From CAZHAX01 sp964530325 (GTDB lineage: Bacteria > Chloroflexota > Anaerolineae > B4-G1): a stretch of DNA of 64,000 nt. The stretch lies in assembly GCA_964530325.1 (NCBI GenBank), contig CAZHAX010000007.1, positions 62,001-126,000 of the forward strand, given 5' to 3'. Shown one piece after another: positions 7,647-16,958 of the stretch (position 1 is the first letter of the stretch; every line of letters begins with the position of its first letter). The notes beneath the pieces were generated by a model. It had not been told where the DNA came from. It made no database searches and was given only the letters and a program-made list of their open reading frames with translations. The translations under genes and the position numbers were made by a program.

Positions 7647-10396
7647 CACGGGAATCTCTCGCCGGCGATCCGAACAACGCCCATGCCGGCGGTCCCCAGC
7701 TGCACCGCAACCTGATCCTCGGCAGCCTGCAGCTGATCTCCTGGCTGCTCCTCCACCCCTCCGCCTGGCGGGATCACGTAGCCCGGATCGACCCCAACCT
7801 AGGCCCGCTGTTCTGCCTCGCCGAGCTGAACCATGCCCAGTGGCGCAGCCCGGTCCTGCGGCGACTGGTGCTGAGGGGATGTCTCGTGCTGCCTATCCTG
7901 GCTGGTCTGCTCGCCGGCGTAGTACTGTGGATTCTGGGACGGCCGGGCCAATACATACTCGTGGGAGCGGTGCGCGGCGCTGCGGATGGCGTGACAGCCG
8001 GCCTGGCGCTGGCAGTTGCACTCAGCGTGTCTGCAGGTGTGGCGGGAGGGGCGGCGGCGGGCCTGGCGATCGGCGTGCAGGTGGGCGTCACCGGGCGCTC
8101 GCCAGGCGGCGTGGCGCTCGCTGTGCCGCTGGGCGTGGCGCTGGCCGTCCTGTTCAACCTGGCATCACGAGGCTCAGCCTACTCGGCGGGCAGGCAGATT
8201 GGGAGCGTTGTCATAGGCGCGGTGGTCGGCAGCCTGGCGCTCCTCGGGGCGTACGCGGCGGCAGCCGCGGTGACGTATGTGGTGGCAGGGGAGGTGCCTT
8301 TCGCGGCCCACGGCTTCTACCCATACGACATTGTTGGGGGCGTGGGGATCGGCGTGGCGATCGGACTGCACACCGGCAGCTGGCGCCGCGGCCTGGCCTT
8401 CGGCGTCGCGGGGAGCGCTGCGGTGTACGCTGCCTTCGCCGTGGTGGGGCAGGGGGGATCCAGCGTCGCCGGCGGCGTCGTACCCGCCTTGGCGTATGGC
8501 GTGGCGGACGGGCTGATGTTCAGTGCGTTCGCTGCCCCGCCGTGGGTGGTGGCTCGTCGGATCGCCGGGCCCAGGGCCGGGGCGATCGCCGGTGTGCTGG
8601 CCTGCGGCGCATGGGCAGCTCTGATGGTGCTGGGCGACGTCCCACTCTGGCTCAACCTATCCCTGCTCTTGCTCGCTGTACTGCTGGGATCGACTCTGTC
8701 CCGCTGGTGCCCGGTCCTGCTGTATCCTCTCACCTCGGCCTGGAACACGCTGCTCTACCATGCCGACGAGCGCCGCGCTCCCGGTCGTTCCACCCTGCTG
8801 CGCTATCATTCTGCCTTCTGGAACGAGCATCAACGGCTGCCTTTGTCTGGTCTGGAAGACCACCTCGTTCTCGTGACGGAGCGCAACCGGGAGGAGGGAC
8901 AGGCAGCGATGCAGTACCTGGCCGCTGGCCACCAGCGATGGGCCGTGCAGGCTGCGCAGATCGAGCTCGACGCGCGCAGCCTGGAAGCGTGCGAGGACAT
9001 CGCGCAGGCGCGCCGCGCCTATCACAGGCTGGGTGCGAGCGAGCTGGAGGGTCCTGCCAACGCTCTGCTCCGCAGCTTCAGCCGGATCAGCCAGGATGTG
9101 GACGCTGCCCTGAATCAGGATAGTGCCTACAACCAGCGGCTGGCCCTGACGGCTGTTGAGGACCGCCTTGACGCTTTGCTGCGCGAGCTCGCCCGCAGCA
9201 GCGAGAGCTACGCCGCCCGCTTTCGCCCCGTCGCCACGCGCTGGCGGCGGGTCGTCGGCGGCTACGCGTGCGAGCTGGCCAGGGAAGCCGAGATGCGCCA
9301 GGAGATCGACAACCCCTACGTCATCGGCGTGCCTCTCACCCAGCAACAGGAGATCTTTGTCGGGCGGACCGATGCCATCGGCCGCATTGAGGAGTTGCTG
9401 CTGGACCGGCGACGGCCTCCCTTGCTGCTGTACGGCCAGCGCCGGGTTGGCAAGACCTCGCTGCTAAACAACCTCGGGCGTCTGCTGCCCAGCACGATCA
9501 CCCCTCTTTTCGTGGACTTGCAGGGACCGGCCACCCAAGCCAGCGGCCACGCCGGCTTTCTCTACAACATCGCCCGGGGCATGGTGGACTCTGCTCGGCG
9601 GCAGCGGGGATTGACTCTGCCTCCGCTATCCCGCGAGGCACTCGCGGCAGACCCCTTTACCAGCTTCGACGAGTGGCTGGACCGGGTCGAAGAAGTCTTG
9701 GGGCAGGACTCAGCCCTCCTCGCGCTCGACGAGTTCGAGTCTCTCGAAAACGCCATCGGCAGAGCTCGCCTTGAGGAAGAGGCGGTGCTCGGCATGCTGC
9801 GCCATCTGATTCAGCATCGCCCCCGTTTCAAGGTGTTATTGGCCACCTCCCACACCCTGGGCGAGCTGCAGCGCTGGGCCAGCTATCTCATCAACGTGCA
9901 GGTGGTGCACATAGGTTACCTCACGGAGGCAGAGGCTCGCCAGGTCATCGAGCGGCCGGTGAAGGGATTCGCCCTGCGCTACGAGGCGGAGGCGGTGCGG
10001 CTTGTCCTGGACCTGACCCGGGGCCATCCGTTCCTTGTGCAACTACTCTGCGCCGAGATCGTGGCCCTCAAGAACCAACAATCCCCCGCAGTCAGGAGGC
10101 TGGCCTGCCCGGACGACGTTAGAGCAGCAGTGCCGGATGCTCTGGCCAACGGCAGCTTCTTCTTCGCTGACATCGAGCGCAACCAGGTGGATGAAGAGGG
10201 CCTGGCTCTGCTGCGCTTCGTGGCCGCGCAGGGGGAAGGGGCGGTGGTTGGCCCGGAGCTGCTGGATCCGCGTTTCGCCGATGGGCTGGAGGAGGCATTG
10301 GTCCTCCCTTGCCGGCGTGAGCTGATCGAGCCGGTGGACGGGGGCTATCGCTTCCAGGTGGAGCTGATCCGCCGATGGTTCGCTCGGAGCCCGTGA
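7643..10396 (+). CDS. Polytopic membrane protein with AAA/STAND-like ATPase domain
   Basis: 917 residues; its ATG overlaps the TGA of the BTAD gene (ATGA), implying translational coupling. Residues 85-365 form a Gly/Ala-rich series of about 8-10 membrane helices with repeated GVALAV-like stretches. A helical region (about 365-555) follows, then the ATPase with IFVGRTDAIGRI, Walker A GQRRVGKTS (about 598-606), Walker B LLALDEFE (about 692-699) and a C-terminal winged-helix-like end. The ATPase resembles that of its neighbour (both have GQxRxGKTSLL). The likely role is a membrane sensor or scaffold with ATP-dependent switching that works with the BTAD regulator. No named family is recognised for the membrane half. 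Confidence 0.75.
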   Translation: MTRESLAGDPNNAHAGGPQLHRNLILGSLQLISWLLLHPSAWRDHVARIDPNLGPLFCLAELNHAQWRSPVLRRLVLRGCLVLPILAGLLAGVVLWILGRPGQYILVGAVRGAADGVTAGLALAVALSVSAGVAGGAAAGLAIGVQVGVTGRSPGGVALAVPLGVALAVLFNLASRGSAYSAGRQIGSVVIGAVVGSLALLGAYAAAAAVTYVVAGEVPFAAHGFYPYDIVGGVGIGVAIGLHTGSWRRGLAFGVAGSAAVYAAFAVVGQGGSSVAGGVVPALAYGVADGLMFSAFAAPPWVVARRIAGPRAGAIAGVLACGAWAALMVLGDVPLWLNLSLLLLAVLLGSTLSRWCPVLLYPLTSAWNTLLYHADERRAPGRSTLLRYHSAFWNEHQRLPLSGLEDHLVLVTERNREEGQAAMQYLAAGHQRWAVQAAQIELDARSLEACEDIAQARRAYHRLGASELEGPANALLRSFSRISQDVDAALNQDSAYNQRLALTAVEDRLDALLRELARSSESYAARFRPVATRWRRVVGGYACELAREAEMRQEIDNPYVIGVPLTQQQEIFVGRTDAIGRIEELLLDRRRPPLLLYGQRRVGKTSLLNNLGRLLPSTITPLFVDLQGPATQASGHAGFLYNIARGMVDSARRQRGLTLPPLSREALAADPFTSFDEWLDRVEEVLGQDSALLALDEFESLENAIGRARLEEEAVLGMLRHLIQHRPRFKVLLATSHTLGELQRWASYLINVQVVHIGYLTEAEARQVIERPVKGFALRYEAEAVRLVLDLTRGHPFLVQLLCAEIVALKNQQSPAVRRLACPDDVRAAVPDALANGSFFFADIERNQVDEEGLALLRFVAAQGEGAVVGPELLDPRFADGLEEALVLPCRRELIEPVDGGYRFQVELIRRWFARSP

Positions 10397-10472
10397 CAGG
10401 AAGGCGTGGACTGCCTAGCGCTGATCGAGCCCGCTGCTTTCGTCCAGAGAAGCTGCTACCGCAGGCAGGCTC

Positions 10473-11249
10473 CTATGCCAGGCGCTCGAGCAGCTCGGCG
10501 GCAACCTTCTCCCCCGAGAGCAGCATGCCTCCGAAGATCGGACCCATGCGCGGGCCTCCGTAAGTGGCGTTGGCGGCCATTCCCGCCACGTACAGCCCGG
10601 GAAAGACCTCGCGCGTGTTCTCCAGCGTCAGCGTCTCCGCCTTGTCCGACCACATCGATTTCTCACCCTCGATCCGGCCGGACGGGGTATTCAGCTTGCC
10701 CGGCACCTTCTTCTCGACGACGCGCACGACCTCCGTATCGTGCCCCGTTGCGTCGATGACGAAGGTGCAGCCGATGGCCAGAGGATCGACGTGCAGACCC
10801 GCCATCTCCGTCGGAGACCAGTTGAGCACCAGTCCGGTGACTCTGTCCGGGCGCATGATCACGTCCTCGACGCTGATGCAGTTGAAGATGGTCAGGCCTG
10901 CCTGCACAGCCCTGGCGATCAGCGAAGCCACGCTCTCGACGGAATCGGCGGTGTAGGTGTTCTCCGCATACCTGGAGCGGCGGATACCGAACTCGTCCAG
11001 GATCGGCAGGGCCGCTTCCTGGACCACGATCTCGTTGAACATCATCCCGCCGCCCCACATCCCTCCGCCGACGCTGAGCTTGCGCTCGAAGAGAGCCACT
11101 TTGCGGCCTGCCTTGGCCAGCCGGTGGCCGGCCACCAGGCCCGCCGGGCCTCCGCCGGCGATAGCTACATCGATCTCCAGGTTGTCCTTCAACTTGGTGT
11201 AGTAGCGGTCGATGATGGCCCTGGTGATGCTGATCTCGTTGATCTCCAC
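10473..11249 (-). CDS. thi4: Thi4-type thiazole synthase (ADP-thiazole synthase)
   Basis: 258 residues from GTG at 11249 (MEINEISITRAII), with a purine-rich GGAGACGAGG upstream; ATG at 11267 is an alternative. FAD/NAD-binding motif GGGPAGLVAG lies near residue 31, and GGGMWGGGMMFNEIV, VDPLAIGCTFVIDATGHD and GMAANATYGGPRMGPIFGGM are all typical of the Thi4/RibX family. It makes the thiazole half of thiamine from NAD and glycine. Yeast Thi4 donates sulfur from its own active-site cysteine; here the stretch after GHD (TEVVRVVEKK) has no cysteine, which fits the sulfide-dependent, catalytic type of anaerobes, though that is inference. It is the last gene of the thiamine run and substitutes for ThiG/ThiS, which are not in the window. 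Confidence 0.9.
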   Translation of the reverse strand: MEINEISITRAIIDRYYTKLKDNLEIDVAIAGGGPAGLVAGHRLAKAGRKVALFERKLSVGGGMWGGGMMFNEIVVQEAALPILDEFGIRRSRYAENTYTADSVESVASLIARAVQAGLTIFNCISVEDVIMRPDRVTGLVLNWSPTEMAGLHVDPLAIGCTFVIDATGHDTEVVRVVEKKVPGKLNTPSGRIEGEKSMWSDKAETLTLENTREVFPGLYVAGMAANATYGGPRMGPIFGGMLLSGEKVAAELLERLA

Positions 11250-11339
11250 CTGTCCTCGTCTCCTCATCTCTGGATAGTCACGAATCGGCGCCGGCTCCAC
11301 TCGCGCAGCAAGCCGGCCACGCGGCACGACCGGGTCTGG

Positions 11340-12353
11340 CTAGGCAGTGAAATGATCCCATCCGCCAGGCGTCAGCTCCACCTCGCGCCCTCCCTCCAGC
11401 ACGAGCAAGCGGCCCTCGGTCTCCGGCACGATCTCGCCTATGGCTGTGATCTCGGTGCCTGTCCTCTCCTGTACCGCCGCCGCCAGCCGGTCCGCCTCTG
11501 CGGCGGGCGCGGTGAGGCACAGCTCGTAGTCCTCACCCCCGTCGAGCGCCAGCTTGGAGGCCCGCTGCCCACACAGGTCGGCCACGCGCCGTGCTGCTGC
11601 GGATATGGGCAGGCTTTCCTCGTATATGCGCACGCCGACCCCGCTGCGCTGGCAGATGTGGCCGATGTCGCTGCTCAATCCGTCGCTCAGATCGATCATC
11701 GCCGTCGCCGCGCCGGAGGCGGCGATCACTGCTGATTCGGGCAGGCGCGGCTGGGGCGTGAAATGGCTGGCCAACAGAGCCTCTCGCTCACCCTCGCTCA
11801 CCTGGAGTGCAGGGTCGAGCAGCAACTGCAGGCCGGCGGCCGAATCGCCGAGCCGGCCTGTGACGAGTACCGCGTCACCGGGGCGTGCCCCCGACCGCAA
11901 CAGCAGCTGCTCTGGCTTGACCGAGCCGAGCACAAAGACGTCGATGAATGCCCCGCCGGGCGAACTGGCCATGTTGCCGCCGACGACCGCGACGCCGTAC
12001 ATCTCTCCCTCTTCACGCAATCCCCGATAGAGCTCGTCGACCCAGGCCACTTCCGTATCCGCCGGCAGCGCCAGCGAGACGAGAGCGTGGGTCGGCCGTC
12101 CTCCCACCGCCGCTATGTCGCTGAGGTTGATCGCCAGCGCCCGGCGGCCCAGGCGCTGCGGCGCGATGAGGTCCTTTCTGTAGTGAGTTCCCTCAACCTG
12201 GCTATCGACCTTGGCCAGGATCCACTGCTCGCCGCCGCAATCGAGGACGGCCACGTCGTCGCCGATGCCCACGATGACGTCGGCTCGCTCGGCGCCCACG
12301 ATTGCCGCGACCCGCTCGATCAGCGGGAACTCACCCAGATCGGATATCTTCAC
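11340..12353 (-). CDS. thiL: Thiamine-monophosphate kinase ThiL
   Basis: 337 residues from GTG at 12353, which overlaps the TGA of rmuC. ThiL phosphorylates thiamine monophosphate to thiamine diphosphate. The PurM/AIRS-type fold is shown by IGDDVAVLD (about 30-38), ALAINLSDIAAVGG, VSLALP, and MIDLSDGLSSD with the metal-binding Asp residues, plus LDGGEDYEL near the end. The usual VDTLVEGVHF is VDSQVEGTHY here, and the usual GGDT is GGN. I consider these acceptable variants because the remaining metal ligands are present. Length is normal for the family. Confidence 0.92.
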   Translation of the reverse strand: MKISDLGEFPLIERVAAIVGAERADVIVGIGDDVAVLDCGGEQWILAKVDSQVEGTHYRKDLIAPQRLGRRALAINLSDIAAVGGRPTHALVSLALPADTEVAWVDELYRGLREEGEMYGVAVVGGNMASSPGGAFIDVFVLGSVKPEQLLLRSGARPGDAVLVTGRLGDSAAGLQLLLDPALQVSEGEREALLASHFTPQPRLPESAVIAASGAATAMIDLSDGLSSDIGHICQRSGVGVRIYEESLPISAAARRVADLCGQRASKLALDGGEDYELCLTAPAAEADRLAAAVQERTGTEITAIGEIVPETEGRLLVLEGGREVELTPGGWDHFTA

Positions 12354-13315
12354 TCCTCGTCTCCTGGCGGTAGCGTCGCCCCATCACCCTGGCTCAGTGT
12401 CCTGGAGGGGTCGCCGGCGCTGACCAGCCTCTGCTCGAAATGGTCGAGCGACCTGCTCCCGTCCTCGTACTTCTTCTTCGCCCGCTCGATGTGACCGCCC
12501 AGCGTCTCGTACTCGCCCTTGAAACCGCGGAACTCGCTCTCTATCTGGGCCAGATAGCCCACGATCTCCTGCGCTCGCTGCTCGATCTGCATCCCCTTGA
12601 GGCCGAGCGCGATCGCCTGTAGATAGGCGTAGAAGGAGTTGGGCGATACGGGCATCACGTGGCGCTGCAGTGCATATTGGAGCAGCCCTTTGTCCGCGCC
12701 CGGCTCCTCGTCTCTGATTATCGTCTCGTAGTAGACGTTCTCCGCCGGTATGTACATCAGCGCGAAGTCGAATGTGCCCTCGCTGGGCCGGATGTACTTC
12801 TCCGCGATGGCGTCGATGTGGACCCTGACGGCATGCGCGAACTGGCGCCTGCAGCTTCGCTTCGCGCGCTCATCGGCTGCCGCAGTCAACCGCTGGAAGC
12901 TCTCCAGCGGGAACTTCGAATCGACGGGCACTATCCCTGCCTTGAGCATTATCGCCGCGTCCACGCGCTCGCCGCTCTTGAAGCGATACTCCAGGGCGTA
13001 GTGCTCGCGCGGCAGGATCTGAGAGAGCAGGTCGCCCAGCAGCAGCTCACCGAAGCCGCCGCGGATCTTGGGCGCCTTGAGGATGTCGCTCAGGCCGGAT
13101 ATCTCCTTGCCCAGCTGCTCCATGTGGCGGCTGGCTTCGGTGAGCCGGCCCAGCGAAGACTGGATCTGCCCGAACGACTCGGTCGTCTGCCCCTGCAGAG
13201 CCCTGGTCTCGACGAGTCGCTCGTTCATGGCCGCGATGTCCTTGCTGGTCCTGTTGTGCAGGAACAGAAGGACGCCGAGAATGGCGAGCAAACCGATGAA
13301 GACGATCGCCTCCAC
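12350..13315 (-). CDS. rmuC: RmuC family DNA recombination protein
   Basis: 321 residues from GTG at 13315 with GGAGG six bases upstream. An N-terminal membrane helix (EAIVFIGLLAILGVLLFL) leads into a coiled-coil, then the RmuC nuclease-like core: RGGFGELLLGDLL, VDAAIML, VPVDSKFPLESF, FALMYIPAENVYYE and VMPVSPNSFYAYLQ. RmuC limits DNA inversions and is thought to have endonuclease activity. Its position inside a thiamine gene run, overlapping thiL by four bases (GTGA), is unusual and suggests co-transcription under the TPP riboswitch. Shorter than E. coli RmuC but typical of the many compact homologues. Confidence 0.9.
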   Translation of the reverse strand: MEAIVFIGLLAILGVLLFLHNRTSKDIAAMNERLVETRALQGQTTESFGQIQSSLGRLTEASRHMEQLGKEISGLSDILKAPKIRGGFGELLLGDLLSQILPREHYALEYRFKSGERVDAAIMLKAGIVPVDSKFPLESFQRLTAAADERAKRSCRRQFAHAVRVHIDAIAEKYIRPSEGTFDFALMYIPAENVYYETIIRDEEPGADKGLLQYALQRHVMPVSPNSFYAYLQAIALGLKGMQIEQRAQEIVGYLAQIESEFRGFKGEYETLGGHIERAKKKYEDGSRSLDHFEQRLVSAGDPSRTLSQGDGATLPPGDEE

Positions 13316-13388
13316 GTCATTCCTCCTCGTTCGATCAACGTCTCGGGCCGTGCCTCTTCAGTCTACCCTCACGCTGGCGGAGCAGCGG

Positions 13389-15479
13389 TCAATCGGCCGT
13401 GCCTTCTTTCTTGGGCGGGGCGGCCAGATCGGACCGCACCTTAGGCAGCAGCTCTCCAGGGGCGAAGACGGTCACTACGTCTCCTGCCTCGAGCGCCGTC
13501 GTCCCCCGGGCGACGAGCAGCTTGCGGCCGCGGCGGACAGACACGATCAGACACTCTGAGGGCAGCACGATATCGCGCACCGGTTGCCCGCAGGCGCTCG
13601 ATTCGGCGGGGATCTCCACCTGTGCAAAGCCGGTGTTGTCGATCCGGCCGAGGCGCAGCAGCTCGAGGCGGTGCTGCTGCTGGGCCCGGCCGACGATGGC
13701 CTGCTCGTAGGCTCGTATGATGTCGGAGCGGCGTACAATGCCGACGAGCCGCCCGGAGCCCTTCTCCTCCACTACCGGGAGCCGCCCTATGTCGCGTGCG
13801 CCCATGCGCCGCAGCGCCTCCCACATTGGCTCCTCTGGATAGGCCACCATCAGATCGCCCGTTGTGGCTATGTCGCTCACCGTGCTCGCCGCCGGCCGCT
13901 CCACGCCAACCGCTCTCTCCAGGTCCTGCAGCGTCACCACGCCTGCCAGATTGCCCGAGTCGTCCACCACGGCGAAGCCGTGGTGGTGTGTACGAGCGAA
14001 AGCCTTGGCCAGTTCGTCTATCGACATGTCCAGTGGCACTACGTCCGGGCCCTTCGTCATAACCTGGCCGACGGTGATGCTCTGCATTACGTCGATATCG
14101 CGGCCCTGGTCGAGGCGCACACCGCGGCGGGCCAGCTTCATGGTGTAGATCGATTCTCGGCTGAGCAGGCGGGATGCCATCGTGCTCGTCACCGTGGCCA
14201 GCATCAGCGGCAGGATGATGTTGTAGTCGCCGGTCATCTCAAACAGGATGAGTATGGCAGTGACCGGCGCGTGTGCAGCGCCGCTGAAGAACGCGGCCAT
14301 GCCCACCATAGCGTACGCTCCCGGCGGGGCGGTGATCCCCGGGAACAGCATGCCTGCCGCCTGCCCGAAGGCCGCTCCGAGCATCGCACCCATGAAGAGC
14401 GAAGGGGCGAAGACTCCGCCCGACCCGCCGGCTCCGAGCGTCAACACAGTGGCCAGGAGCTTTGCCGCCAGCAGCCCCAGCGTCGCCCCTACGGCCAGCT
14501 CACCGAACAGGGCCTGCGTGATGGTGTCATAGCCAACCCCGAACACGTGGGGGAAGCCATCACTCCCGAGTGTGAGGAGACCCAATACGCCCAGGAGCAG
14601 GCCGCCCAGTGCCGGCTTGACGACCTCCGGGAGGCGGAAGCGCTCCCATAGGTCTTCAGACGCGTAGAGCAGGCGGCTGAAGGCGACAGAGATGAGCGCT
14701 GCAGCGAACCCGAGAAGCGCGTACAGTGCCAGTTCCCAAGGGCTGGCCAGGGCATACTGCGGGACGGCAAAGGCGCGGACGTCGCCCTCGAACAGGTGGG
14801 CGACCACGTCTGCGACAACTGCCGAGATCACCACTGCGCCGAAGTAGACGGCGTGGAACTGGCCTAGTATGACCTCCAGGGCAAAGAGCGAGCCGGCGAT
14901 AGGCGCGTTGAAGGTGGCAGCGATTCCGCCGGCCGCGCCGCAGGCTACCAGATTGCGCACCCGGTCGTCCGAAAGCTTGAGCAGCTGGCCGACCGTCGAG
15001 CCCAGCGCCGATCCGATCTGAGCAATCGGCCCCTCTCGGCCGACCGACCCGCCCGTGCCGATGCAGATGGAGGAGGCGAGCGCCTTGACCAGAGCCACCC
15101 GTGGGCGGATCCTTCCGCCCCGCAGCGCTACCGCCTCCATGACCTCGGGGACTCCGTGACCCTTCGCCTCCGGGGCGAAGCGGACGACGAGCGCGCCGAC
15201 CACCAGCCCGCCAATGGCTGGAACTAGCAGGATGCGGGCCACGTTTAGGTTCCCCATCAGGCCGCCGAGCAAGTCGTACGCCACATACTGGACCGCCTCG
15301 ATCAGCCGGCGGAAGACGACCGCTCCCAGGCCCGCCCCTAAACCGACGGCCAGGGCGGTGAGAGCGATCACGCTCGACTCGGGCAGGCTGAGGCTGCCCA
15401 GCCAACCGCGTATTCGCGCCAGCAGTGGTGCGGTGCGGAGCCTACTCCTGGAGGAAGTGCTCTGCAACGGTGTTGTCAT
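13389..15479 (-). CDS. ClC-family chloride channel/transporter with CBS pair and TrkA-C domain
   Basis: 696 residues from ATG at 15479. The ClC core holds the selectivity motifs GTGGSVGREGP (141-151, gating Glu E149) and GGSGGVFAPSLFMG (about 346). Two CBS domains follow (about 470-590) and a C-terminal TrkA-C-like domain (about 605-680, VRDIVLPSECLIVSVRR). After the helix motif APIAGSLFALEV the internal proton-glutamate position is Val203, not Glu as in the E. coli H+/Cl- exchanger; Val is what animal ClC channels carry. It could therefore be uncoupled. CBS domains suggest nucleotide regulation. It lies 38 bases after thiM on the same strand. Confidence 0.9.
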   Translation of the reverse strand: MTTPLQSTSSRSRLRTAPLLARIRGWLGSLSLPESSVIALTALAVGLGAGLGAVVFRRLIEAVQYVAYDLLGGLMGNLNVARILLVPAIGGLVVGALVVRFAPEAKGHGVPEVMEAVALRGGRIRPRVALVKALASSICIGTGGSVGREGPIAQIGSALGSTVGQLLKLSDDRVRNLVACGAAGGIAATFNAPIAGSLFALEVILGQFHAVYFGAVVISAVVADVVAHLFEGDVRAFAVPQYALASPWELALYALLGFAAALISVAFSRLLYASEDLWERFRLPEVVKPALGGLLLGVLGLLTLGSDGFPHVFGVGYDTITQALFGELAVGATLGLLAAKLLATVLTLGAGGSGGVFAPSLFMGAMLGAAFGQAAGMLFPGITAPPGAYAMVGMAAFFSGAAHAPVTAILILFEMTGDYNIILPLMLATVTSTMASRLLSRESIYTMKLARRGVRLDQGRDIDVMQSITVGQVMTKGPDVVPLDMSIDELAKAFARTHHHGFAVVDDSGNLAGVVTLQDLERAVGVERPAASTVSDIATTGDLMVAYPEEPMWEALRRMGARDIGRLPVVEEKGSGRLVGIVRRSDIIRAYEQAIVGRAQQQHRLELLRLGRIDNTGFAQVEIPAESSACGQPVRDIVLPSECLIVSVRRGRKLLVARGTTALEAGDVVTVFAPGELLPKVRSDLAAPPKKEGTAD

Positions 15480-15517
15480 CTTGTTCGCTTACCTCGGATG
15501 AGGCGTCCTCTTCGATT

Positions 15518-16324
15518 CTACAGCGATACCACGCGGGCTCCGGCTGCCAGCTGTTCCGGCGTCATGTTGTAGATGGCGTCGAACAACGCGACTTTGAAAC
15601 TGGACGGCCCGCCGGTTGCCTCGGCCGCCAGCTCGGCCGCCAGCCCGAAGGCGGCCAGCGCACCCACCGTGGCCACCAGGAAATTGCTCTCCACAGCAGC
15701 GAATGCGGCGATCGCAGCCGTAGCCAGGCAGCCGGTGCCAGAGACTGCCTGCAGCCATACGTGGGTGTTCTCGACTCCGAGAACGCGCTTGCCGTCCGAG
15801 ACGATGTCCCGCTTTCCAGTGATGGCGACGACGGCCTTCCAGCTGCGGGCCGATGTGCGTGCCACTGCTGCCGGGTTCGCCACCCCCTTGACGCTCTCCA
15901 CGCCCTTCATCTTCACGCCGGCTCCGCTGAGCGTGCCGATTGCTCCTTCGTTGCCCCGCACGATCGCTATGCCCAGCTCATCGAGCAGGCGGACGCTGGT
16001 GTGGGTGCGCAGCCGCGTGGCGCCGGCTCCCACCGGATCGAGCACGACGGGAATGCCCAGCTCGTTCGCCTTGAGTCCGGCCAGGAGCATTGACTGCACC
16101 AGCGCGGACGAGAGGGTGCCGATGTTGAGCACGAGCGCGCTCGCCTGGGCGGTCATCTCCGCCGCTTCCTCGGCAGCTGTCGCCATGATCGGCAGCGCCC
16201 CTAGATGAAGCGTCAGATTCGCCGTGTCGGCGATGGCCACTGTGTTCGTGATATGGTGGATCAGCGGCTGCTTCTCCCTGATTCGGGCCAGGGCTTCAGC
16301 AATCTGCGTGTTGATCTTGGCCAC
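15518..16324 (-). CDS. thiM: Hydroxyethylthiazole kinase ThiM
   Basis: 268 residues. ThiM phosphorylates 4-methyl-5-(2-hydroxyethyl)thiazole for thiamine salvage. Family motifs are HHITNTVAIADTANLTLHLG (from about residue 22), GALPIMA, LDPVGAGATRLR, VRGNEGAI, VAITGKRDIV, and the catalytic Cys region SGTGCLATAAIAAFAAV. The ATG at 16324 lies 29 bases inside the end of thiE, a typical coupled arrangement. Length matches ThiM in Bacillus and E. coli. Confidence 0.95.
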   Translation of the reverse strand: MAKINTQIAEALARIREKQPLIHHITNTVAIADTANLTLHLGALPIMATAAEEAAEMTAQASALVLNIGTLSSALVQSMLLAGLKANELGIPVVLDPVGAGATRLRTHTSVRLLDELGIAIVRGNEGAIGTLSGAGVKMKGVESVKGVANPAAVARTSARSWKAVVAITGKRDIVSDGKRVLGVENTHVWLQAVSGTGCLATAAIAAFAAVESNFLVATVGALAAFGLAAELAAEATGGPSSFKVALFDAIYNMTPEQLAAGARVVSL

Positions 16325-16958
16325 GGCGTGCTCCTTCCACTATCCTCAACAGCCTGCGCGCCGCCTGGGCCGGATCCTCCGCGCCCGCGACCGCGGATAT
16401 GACGGCGACGCCGGCGGCTCCCGCTCGAATCGCTTCAGCGGCGTTGTGCACGCTCACTCCGCCGATGGCGACAACCGGGATGGAAACGGCGCTGGCGATC
16501 TCCGCCAATGCTTCGACACCGATCGGCGCGCCGGCATCCGCCTTGCTGGGCGTGCCGAACACGTCACCCACGCCCAGATAGTCTGCTCCCTCTGCCTCGG
16601 CCCGGCGAGCCTCTTGCACCGAGCCTGCGGAGATGCCCAGCAGATGCTTAGGCCCGATCAGGTTCCGGGCCGGCGCCGCCGGCAGGTCCTCTTGGCCCAC
16701 GTGCACCCCGTCCGCCTCAATGGCCAGGGCGACGTCTACCCGGTCGTTGACGATAAGAGGGACGGCGGCCGCCCGAGCGATCGCCAGTATCTCACGGCCC
16801 AGCTCGACCGTTCTCCCTGTCGGCCCGCGCTTGTCCCGGAGTTGCAGCACGGTCGCACCGCCTGCTGTGGCGGCCCGGGCTAGGTCCGGCAGCGAGCGAT
16901 CGTCGCTTGCGCCGCCCCGATCGATGATCACGTAGAGAGACCAGTCCACCGCCTTCAA
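16296..16958 (-). CDS. thiE: Thiamine-phosphate synthase ThiE
   Basis: 220 residues from TTG at 16958, which overlaps the thiC stop (TTGA) and has GGAG seven bases before it; the longer open frame upstream only overlaps thiC and is not used. ThiE joins HMP-pyrophosphate to thiazole phosphate. TIM-barrel motifs: GATVLQLRDK, LIVNDRVDVALAIEADGVH, GISAGSVQEARRAEAEGADY, DYLGVGDVFGTPSKADA and VVAIGGV. Together with thiM it completes assembly of thiamine phosphate, which ThiL then activates. Confidence 0.95.
   Translation of the reverse strand: MKAVDWSLYVIIDRGGASDDRSLPDLARAATAGGATVLQLRDKRGPTGRTVELGREILAIARAAAVPLIVNDRVDVALAIEADGVHVGQEDLPAAPARNLIGPKHLLGISAGSVQEARRAEAEGADYLGVGDVFGTPSKADAGAPIGVEALAEIASAVSIPVVAIGGVSVHNAAEAIRAGAAGVAVISAVAGAEDPAQAARRLLRIVEGARRGQDQHADC

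Noticed and set aside
7510..9123. Second long plus-strand open frame inside the ATPase pair
   Set aside because: Arg-rich, low-complexity frame-shifted reading of the membrane ATPase gene.
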